Source: Pseudomonas inefficax
GTDB lineage: Bacteria; Pseudomonadota; Gammaproteobacteria; Pseudomonadales; Pseudomonadaceae
DNA length: 64,000 nucleotides
Assembly (NCBI RefSeq): GCF_900277125.1
Contig: NZ_OPYN01000179.1
Location: 30,396 to 94,395 of the forward strand
Direction of reading: 5' to 3'
Part shown: piece by piece, positions 57,623 through 64,000 of the stretch
Layout of the letters: every line of letters starts with the position of its first letter
Numbering within the stretch: position 1 is the first letter of the stretch
Position numbers and translations under genes: made by a program
Notes under the pieces: generated by a model
What the model was told of the DNA's origin: nothing
What the model saw: only the letters and a program-made list of their open reading frames with translations
Databases searched by the model: none

Positions 57623-58936
57623 TCAGGCCAGCGCTTCGCGCGGCTTGCCAAGCATGCGATCGCAGGCCACGGCGCCAACCAGGGTCACCACCGAAGGCAC
57701 CAGCCAGGCCAGGCCTTGGTCGCTCAGTGGCAAGTGGGCCATGAAGTCCGGCAGCACATGGGCAATGCTGCTGCCCTTGATCGCATCGACCATGCCGAAC
57801 AGCAGCGACACCAGCATCACTGGCGCCAGGATGCGGGTCGGCGAGTTCCACAGGTCCTTCACGAAGCTCAGCCCGACCACCACGATGCACGGCGGGTAGA
57901 TCGCGGTGAGCACCGGAATCGAGAACATGATCAGCTTGGTCAGGCCAAGGTTGGAGATCAGCAGCGAGAAGCCCGCCAGGATCACCACCAGTGCGCGGTA
58001 CGACAGCGGCAGAACCTGGCTGAAGTACTCGGCGCAGGCACAGGTCAGGCCAACCGCTGTCACCAGGCAGGCCAGCGCGATCAGCACGGCGAGGAAGCCG
58101 CTGCCCAGCGAGCCGAAGGTGTGCTGCACATAGGCATGCAGTACCGCCGCGCCGTTGGTAGCGTCAGCCGCGATGTCGTGGCTGGTTGCCCCCAGGCGGA
58201 ACAGGCTGATGTACACCAGGGCCAGGCCGACACCGGCGATCAGGCCGGCGATGATGGCATAGCGGGTAATCAGCTTCGGCGACTCGACACCGCGCGAGCG
58301 GATGGCGTTGACAATGACGATACCGAACACCAGGGCACCCAGCGTGTCCATGGTCAGGTAACCATCGGAGAAGCCCTTGGAGAACGCTGCGGCGGCATAG
58401 GCCGGCTGCGCTTCACCAATGGTGCCGGCAGGCAGCGCGAATGCGGCGATGCCCAGTACCGCCAGGGCGATGATCTTCAATGGCGCCAGGAAGCGACCCA
58501 CGGTGTCGAGCAGCTTGCCCGGGTACATGGACACGGCCAATACCACGAGGAAGTAAACCAGGCTGTAGATGAACAGCGCCAGCGGGCTTTCACCAGTCAG
58601 CGGCGCAACGCCCACTTCGAACGATACGGTCGCGGTACGCGGGGTGGCGAACAGCGGGCCGACCGAGAGGTAGCACACGGCCGCCAGCAGGCCACCGAAG
58701 AACTTGCCGATCGGGCTGCTCAGGGCATCCATGCCACCACCAACCTTGGCCAGAGCGACCACGGTGATGACCGGCAGGCCCACGGCGGTAACCAAGAAGC
58801 CCAGGGCCGCCATCCATACGTGCGGACCAGACTGCAGACCAACGATAGGCGGGAAGATGATGTTGCCAGCGCCCACGAAAAGCGCAAACGTCATAAAGCC
58901 AAGCGCCAGGATATCCTGGCCTTTGAGAACTTTCAT
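57623..58936 (-). CDS. brnQ: branched-chain amino acid transporter BrnQ
   Basis: 437 residues, about twelve membrane segments. LALGFMTFALFVGAGNIIFPP at the N-terminus and GLTCACAEYFSQVL near 312 are the LIVCS family marks. It imports Leu, Ile and Val with sodium or protons. No clear ribosome site precedes ATG 58936 (TACCTTAA). Its upstream region is described separately. Confidence 0.93.
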   Translation of the reverse strand: MKVLKGQDILALGFMTFALFVGAGNIIFPPIVGLQSGPHVWMAALGFLVTAVGLPVITVVALAKVGGGMDALSSPIGKFFGGLLAAVCYLSVGPLFATPRTATVSFEVGVAPLTGESPLALFIYSLVYFLVVLAVSMYPGKLLDTVGRFLAPLKIIALAVLGIAAFALPAGTIGEAQPAYAAAAFSKGFSDGYLTMDTLGALVFGIVIVNAIRSRGVESPKLITRYAIIAGLIAGVGLALVYISLFRLGATSHDIAADATNGAAVLHAYVQHTFGSLGSGFLAVLIALACLVTAVGLTCACAEYFSQVLPLSYRALVVILAGFSLLISNLGLTKLIMFSIPVLTAIYPPCIVVVGLSFVKDLWNSPTRILAPVMLVSLLFGMVDAIKGSSIAHVLPDFMAHLPLSDQGLAWLVPSVVTLVGAVACDRMLGKPREALA

Positions 58937-59243
58937 TTAAGGTAGTACCACACTGCTGAAATCGGGATTCGAGAGGGGATTTCCCTTTGGATGAGGGGAA
59001 ATGCTGCCCGGCTTGATAGGCCAGACCCGTTTAGCGTGTCGTTCCCTTTTGGGGTACGGGCACAGAGTGAACGCGTAATGTAACTGTTTTGTCAGTCAAA
59101 CGCACTGGCACAGTGCTGCTTGTCCGATGTGCGTACATGTTTGTCGTCTGTGCGACCGAGGACAGCGAGAATTATCCTCGGATTGAAACATTCGTCTGCG
59201 TGAAAATTCCTATCAAACTCATCGAAAAATCCATGTTGCCTGT

Positions 59244-59343
59244 ACCGGCCTCTTCGCGGGCTTGCCCGCTCCCACAGGGGATCACCACAAGTTTCGAATG
59301 TGTTGCTCTCCTGTGGGAGCGGGTTTACCCGCGAAGAGGCCGG
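59244..59343. repeat. class A BIME
   Basis: CCGGCCTCTTCGCGGGCTTG and complementary arm ending CGCGAAGAGGCCGG. Confidence 0.88.
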
Positions 59344-59364
59344 CACAGGAGTACCCCCGGAAAC

Positions 59365-59390
59365 GACAAAGGCCACCCGAAGGTGGCCTC
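59365..59390 (-). terminator. terminator-like hairpin after sucD
   Basis: Minus strand GGCCACC-TTCG-GGTGGCC followed by TTTGTCGTTT, 26 bp after the sucD stop. Confidence 0.75.
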
Positions 59391-59415
59391 TGTGCGCGTG
59401 GGGGGTGTAGCAGTA

Positions 59416-60300
59416 TTACTTCTTGACTTCCCAGCCAGTCAGCTCGGCCAGGGCCTTGCCGATGTCAGCCAGGGAACGCACGGTCTTCACACCAGCGTCC
59501 TGCAGGGCGGCGAACTTCTCGTCCGCAGTGCCCTTGCCGCCGGAGATGATGGCGCCAGCGTGGCCCATGCGCTTGCCCGCAGGTGCGGTAACACCGGCGA
59601 TGTAGGAAACGACAGGCTTGGTGACGTTGGCCTTGATGTAGGCAGCAGCTTCTTCTTCAGCCGAACCGCCGATCTCACCGATCATGACGATCGCTTCGGT
59701 CTTCGGGTCTTCCTGGAACAGCTTCAGGATGTCGATGAAGTTGGAGCCCGGGATCGGGTCACCACCGATGCCGACGCAGGTCGACTGGCCGAAGCCGGCG
59801 TCGGTGGTCTGCTTCACAGCTTCGTAGGTCAGGGTGCCGGAACGCGAAACGATACCGACCTTGCCTGGCAAGTGGATATGGCCTGGCATGATGCCGATCT
59901 TGCACTCGCCCGGGGTGATGACACCTGGGCAGTTAGGGCCGATCAGGGTCACGCCCAGCTCGTCGCACTTGACCTTGGCATCCAGCATGTCCAGGGTAGG
60001 AATGCCTTCGGTGATGCACACGATCAGCTTGATGCCGCCGAAGGCAGCTTCCAGGATCGAGTCCTTGCAGAAAGGAGCCGGAACGTAGATGACCGAAGCG
60101 TCAGCGCCGGTAGCTTCCACAGCTTCTTTCACGGTGTTGAACACTGGCAGGCCCAGGTGGGTGGTGCCACCCTTGCCTGGGGTTACGCCGCCGACCATCT
60201 TGGTGCCGTAGGCGATGGCCTGTTCGGAGTGGAAAGTACCCTGCGAGCCGGTGAAGCCCTGGCAGATGACTTTGGTGTCTTTATTGATCAGGACGCTCAT
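59416..60300 (-). CDS. sucD: succinyl-CoA synthetase alpha subunit
   Basis: 294 residues. CoA-binding Rossmann domain first (GFTGSQGTFHSEQAI), then the ligase domain with the phosphorylated His in KRMGHAGAIISGG near 246. It makes succinate and ATP/GTP from succinyl-CoA with SucC. The start overlaps the sucC stop by one base (TAATG). Confidence 0.97.
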   Translation of the reverse strand: MSVLINKDTKVICQGFTGSQGTFHSEQAIAYGTKMVGGVTPGKGGTTHLGLPVFNTVKEAVEATGADASVIYVPAPFCKDSILEAAFGGIKLIVCITEGIPTLDMLDAKVKCDELGVTLIGPNCPGVITPGECKIGIMPGHIHLPGKVGIVSRSGTLTYEAVKQTTDAGFGQSTCVGIGGDPIPGSNFIDILKLFQEDPKTEAIVMIGEIGGSAEEEAAAYIKANVTKPVVSYIAGVTAPAGKRMGHAGAIISGGKGTADEKFAALQDAGVKTVRSLADIGKALAELTGWEVKK

Positions 60301-61466
60301 TACTTGCCCTCCGCAGCTTTGACAACTTGTTGAGCAGCGTCGGTCAGGCTGGTTGCCGCAATGATGTTCAAACCGCTTTCTGCCAGTACTTTAGCGCCCA
60401 GTTCGGCGTTGTTGCCTTCAAGGCGAACGACGACCGGAACTTTAACGCCGACTTCTTTCACTGCACCGATGATGCCTTCGGCAATCATGTCGCAGCGAAC
60501 GATGCCGCCGAAGATGTTGACCAGGACGGCCGCGACATTGCTGTCGGACAGAATGATCTTGAACGCTTCGGTAACGCGCTCTTTGGTAGCGCCGCCGCCA
60601 ACGTCGAGGAAGTTGGCTGGCTTGCCGCCGTGCAGGTTTACGATGTCCATGGTACCCATGGCCAGGCCGGCACCGTTGACCATGCAGCCGATGTTGCCTT
60701 CGAGGGCAACGTAGTTCAGTTCGAACTTGGCAGCGTGGGCTTCACGAGCGTCGTCCTGCGACGGGTCGTGGAAGGTTTTCAGCTTGGGCTGACGGTACAT
60801 GGCGTTGGCGTCGATGTTGATCTTGGCATCGAGGCAGTGCAGGTCGCCGTCGGCCTTGATCACCAGCGGGTTCACTTCCAGCAGGGCCAGATCGTGATCC
60901 TTGAACAGCTTGGCCAGACCCACGAAGATCTTGGCGAACTGTTGAACTTGCTTGCCTTCCAGGCCCAGCTGGAATGCCAGCTCGCGACCCTGGAACGGCT
61001 GAGCGCCGACCAGCGGGTCGATGGTGGCCTTGAGGATTTTCTCAGGCGTTTCGTGGGCGACTTTCTCGATGTCCACGCCACCTTCGGTGGAAGCCATGAA
61101 CACGATACGGCGGCTCGAACGATCGACTACAGCGCCCAGGTACAGCTCTTTGGCGATGTCAGTGCAGGATTCGACCAGAATCTTGGAGACGGGTTGACCG
61201 TTGGCATCGGTCTGGTAGGTAACCAGATTCTTGCCCAACCACTGTGCAGCGAACGCCTTGGCGTCTTCTTTGCTGCGAACCAGCTTGACGCCGCCCGCCT
61301 TGCCGCGACCACCCGCGTGAACCTGGGCTTTTACCACCCACTCGTTCCCGCCGATCTTGTCGCAGGCTTCTGCAGCTTGCTCAGGGGTATCGACAGCGAA
61401 ACCCTTGGAAACTGGCAGGCCGTATTCAGCGAACAGCTGCTTACCCTGATACTCGTGAAGATTCAT
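60300..61466 (-). CDS. sucC: succinyl-CoA synthetase beta subunit
   Basis: 388 residues from ATG 61466 (the normal [16 protein letters not shown] start; a long in-frame extension upstream is rejected). ATP-grasp domain with [17 protein letters not shown], and C-terminal CoA-ligase domain ([15 protein letters not shown]). Part of the sucAB-lpdG-sucCD block of the TCA cycle. Confidence 0.97.
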
Positions 61467-61544
61467 GCTTTTTACCGTCTTCGTTAGGTACTGCGCTTCG
61501 GCGCTGCGCCATCGCTGGCGCCGCACCACCTGTGACCGTTGACC

Positions 61545-61609
61545 CCGGGTTTTCCCGTGTGATCCGGTCCGGCGGACTTTCCGCGGTGAGTCATGCACGC
61601 AAGACTCAC
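61545..61609 (-). other. run of three hairpins in the lpdG-sucC gap
   Basis: GTGAGTC...GACTCAC at 61586-61609, GCGGA-AAG-TCCGC at 61572-61584 and CGGG-AAAA-CCCG at 61546-61557. No T-run follows. Such stacks suit RNA processing or stability control between parts of the operon. Confidence 0.55.
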
Positions 61610-61638
61610 GACGGGCAGCCCGCCGTGGTTTCTTATAA

Positions 61639-63075
61639 TTAACGCTTCTTACGGTTGGCCACGTGAATGGCGCCGCCATTCACCGCCAGCGCTGCTTCAT
61701 GCAACGCTTCGGACAGGGTCGGATGGCTGAAGACCATCATGCCCAGGTCCTCGGCACTGGTGCCGAATTCCATTGCGATTGCGCCCTGCTGCACCAGTTC
61801 GGCAGCCGATGGGCCAATCACGTGTACACCCAGGACGCGGTCGGTCTTGGCATCGGCGATGACCTTGACGAAACCACCGGTGTCGTTGGCAGCCATCGCA
61901 CGGCCGCTGGCCGCGAACGGGAAGGTGCCCACGTTAACCTCAACGCCTTCGGCCTTCAAGGCCTGTTCGGTCTTGCCGACCCACGCGATTTCCGGGTGGG
62001 TGTAGATGACCGACGGGATCAGGTCGTAGTTCATCTGGGCCTTGTGGCCCTTGATGCGCTCGACCACCATGATGCCCTCTTCCGAGGCCTTGTGGGCCAG
62101 CATCATGCCGCGGACCACGTCACCGATGGCGTAAACGCCAGGAACGCTGGTAGCGCAGTAGTCGTCGACGAAGATGTAGCCACGCTCGTCGATGGTCACA
62201 CCACTGTCGGCAGCCAGCAGATCAGTGGTCACTGGGCGACGGCCGACTGCAACGATCAGCTTGTCGAAGGTGATCTTCTGCTCGCCGTTGGCGTCGGTGT
62301 AGGTCACTTCGACTTCGTTGCCGTTGACTTTCGAGCCGGTGACGCGCGCGCCCAGCTTGATGTCCAGGCCTTGCTTGGTCAGGGTCTTCTGGGCTTCTTT
62401 CGACACGGCGGTGTCGGCAGCCATCAGGAAGGTGTCCAGGGCTTCCAGCACGGTGACTTCAGCACCCAGACGAGCCCATACCGAGCCCAGTTCCAGGCCG
62501 ATAACGCCAGCACCGATAACACCCAGACGCTTCGGCACGGCCTGGAATTCCAGGGCGCCGGTGGAGTCGACGATGACGTTCTTGTCGACCGGAGCCGGTG
62601 GAATGTCGATCGGGCGCGAGCCGGAAGCCAGGATCACGTTCTCGGCTTCGATGACTTCGGTGGTGCCGTCAGCCTTGGTGACTTCGACTTTCTTGCCGGC
62701 CAGCAGCTTGCCGTGGCCCTGGATCGAAGTAACGCCGTTGGCCTTGAACAGGGTGGCAACGCCACCGGTCAGGTTCTTGACGATGCCAGCCTTGCGGCCA
62801 ACCATCGCGGCGACGTCCATCTTCACTTCGCCAGTGGAGATACCGTGGACGTTGAAGCTCTCTTTGGCTTCCTTGTATTTCCAGGAGCTGTCCAGCAGCG
62901 CCTTGGAAGGAATGCAACCTACGTTCAGGCAGGTGCCGCCCAGGGCCAGCTTGCCCTCGGCGTCGGTGTACTTCTCGATACAGGCAGTCTTCAGACCAAG
63001 TTGTGCGGCCTTGATGGCAGCCACATAGCCGCCAGGACCTGCACCAATCACCACTACGTCGAATTTCTGGGTCAT
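61639..63075 (-). CDS. lpdG: dihydrolipoyl dehydrogenase (E3)
   Basis: 478 residues. FAD motif [11 protein letters not shown], redox disulfide [16 protein letters not shown] motif [17 protein letters not shown], and the C-terminal active-site His in [12 protein letters not shown]. It reoxidises lipoyl groups of 2-oxoglutarate dehydrogenase; lpdG in P. putida also serves the pyruvate complex and the glycine cleavage system. It lies between sucB and sucC. Confidence 0.96.
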
Positions 63076-63168
63076 AAAAGATTCCTTATCAGCTACAAGC
63101 TACAAGCCGCGAACCGCGCGGCATGGCTTCCTGCGAAGCCAGGGCCGGCACGGTACGCAGCCAGAGGG

Positions 63169-64000
63169 TTAGATGTCCAGCAGCAGGCGAGACGGATCTT
63201 CCAGCAGGTTCTTGATGGTGACCAGGAAGGTTACCGCTTCCTTGCCGTCGATCAGGCGGTGATCGTACGACAGCGCCAGGTACATCATCGGGCGAATCAC
63301 CACTTGGCCATTGATGGCCATCGGGCGCTGGATGATGTTGTGCATGCCGAGAATGGCGGCCTGCGGCGGGTTGACGATCGGGGTCGACATCATCGAACCG
63401 AAGGTACCACCGTTGGTGATGGTGAAGGTGCCGCCGGTCATCTCTTCGATGGCCAGCTTGCCGTCACGGGCCTTCTTGCCGAATGTGGCGATGCCGTTCT
63501 CGATTTCCGCCAGGCTCATCGACTCGGCGTTACGCAGTACCGGTACCACCAGGCCACGGTCGCTGGACACGGCAACGCCGACGTCGGCGTAGCCGTGGTA
63601 GACGATGTCGTTGCCGTCGATCGAGGCGTTGACAGCCGGGAAGCGCTTCAGGGCTTCGGTGGCAGCCTTGACGAAGAACGACATGAAGCCCAGGCGTACG
63701 CCATTGTGGGTCTTCTCGAACAGGTCCTTGTACTTCGAACGCAGGGCCATGACTTCGGTCATGTCGACTTCGTTGAAGGTGGTCAGCATGGCCATGTTCG
63801 ACTGGGCTTCGACCAGACGCTCGGCGATCTTGGCGCGCAGGCGGGTCATCGGCACACGCTTCTCGGTGCGGTCGCCAGCGGCAACCACAACCGGGGCAGC
63901 AGCGGCAGCGGCGGCAGGCTTGGCAGCTGCAGCAGGCGCCGACTTCTTGTTGGCGACGGCAGCGACGACGTCTTCCTTGGTGATGCGACCACCTTTGCCG
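63169..64000 (-). CDS. sucB: dihydrolipoyl succinyltransferase, E2 of 2-oxoglutarate dehydrogenase (5' part missing)
   Basis: The frame enters from the right edge. The visible part has the end of the peripheral-subunit-binding domain ([19 protein letters not shown]), an Ala-rich linker and the full catalytic domain with [11 protein letters not shown] (His-x3-Asp motif) near the C-terminus. It ends with LLDI at 63169. The lipoyl domain is outside the window. Context with lpdG-sucCD supports the succinyltransferase rather than acetyltransferase. Confidence 0.95.

Larger units (their letters stand above)
58937..59415. other. brnQ upstream region and sucD downstream region
   Basis: 479 bp without a gene. 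The first 300 bp hold the brnQ leader with several short hairpins (for example GGGGATTTCCC); then a class A BIME, then the sucD terminator-like hairpin. Nothing else is seen. Confidence 0.6.

Noticed and set aside
63076..63168. Short direct repeat AGCTACAAGCTACAAGC downstream of sucB as a regulatory array
   Set aside because: Only two 8-base units, no symmetry and no link to a known factor.

Overview
The window is a chromosomal segment of a fluorescent Pseudomonas of the P. putida group. The evidence is GC-rich codon use, about twenty P. putida-style REP/BIME hairpins in the intergenic gaps, and a gene set typical of that group: a McpS-like chemoreceptor, pcaHG, cioAB, the LuxR solo PpoR, a PpSB1-type short LOV protein beside a class II LitR (PplR3-like) regulator, fabV, and lpdG-sucCD. 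It reads as core chromosome. There is no phage, plasmid, CRISPR, rRNA or tRNA. The only mobile element is one intact IS3-family insertion.

Layout. 1-3.1 kb: a minus-strand operon resembling E. coli ynbA/ynbC/ynbD (CDP-alcohol phosphatidyltransferase, hydrolase-methyltransferase fusion, PAP2 phosphatase cut by the window edge), an uncharacterised lipid pathway. 3.4-9.0 kb: two LysR regulators, a TauE-type exporter, the quinone pair mdaB/ygiN-like, and gamma-glutamyltransferase. 9.2-13.8 kb: mcpS-like receptor, a zinc metallopeptidase and pcaHG behind a PcaQ-type operator. 13.9-26 kb: trmA with a purine permease, an MFS exporter, the cyanide-insensitive oxidase cioAB with a 51-residue third gene and an ANR box, rlmG, ppoR, fpr, mscL and radA. 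26-41.7 kb: a xanthine/uracil-type permease, a PilZ protein, cstA-ybdD-yjiA, a MetF/MetV-like fusion, metE, a short-chain dehydrogenase with an altered active site, thiolase, a PepSY/cytochrome b561 pair, fabV and a hydrolase. 41.8-50.9 kb: folM-DUF1244-HopJ operon, the blue-light cluster (pplR3, LOV, PilZ), a flavodoxin, cidR/cidA/lrgB, an Asp-nucleophile hydrolase and an MFE-2-like dehydrogenase.

51.0-52.3 kb: the IS3-family element, flanked by a 4-bp GTTC duplication. It sits exactly where one REP class is joined to another. From memory of the P. putida KT2440 gene order, the genes left of it (around PP_4629-PP_4658) and right of it (around PP_4178-PP_4188) lie far apart there, in an orientation that one inversion would explain.

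52.3-64 kb: a dienelactone hydrolase-like protein, htpG with a strong sigma-32-type promoter inside the preceding gene, two hotdog thioesterases, a small Ala/Glu/Lys-rich lipoprotein, a DUF599 membrane protein, brnQ, and the TCA-cycle genes sucD, sucC, lpdG and sucB (3' end only).

Common themes are carbon and nucleobase uptake carrying Crc/Hfq-like A-rich motifs at their translation starts (ggt, cstA, thiolase, xanthine permease), redox and light sensing, and one-carbon/methionine metabolism. The best candidates for undescribed biology are the ynb-like lipid operon, the LOV-PilZ operon and the IS/REP junction.
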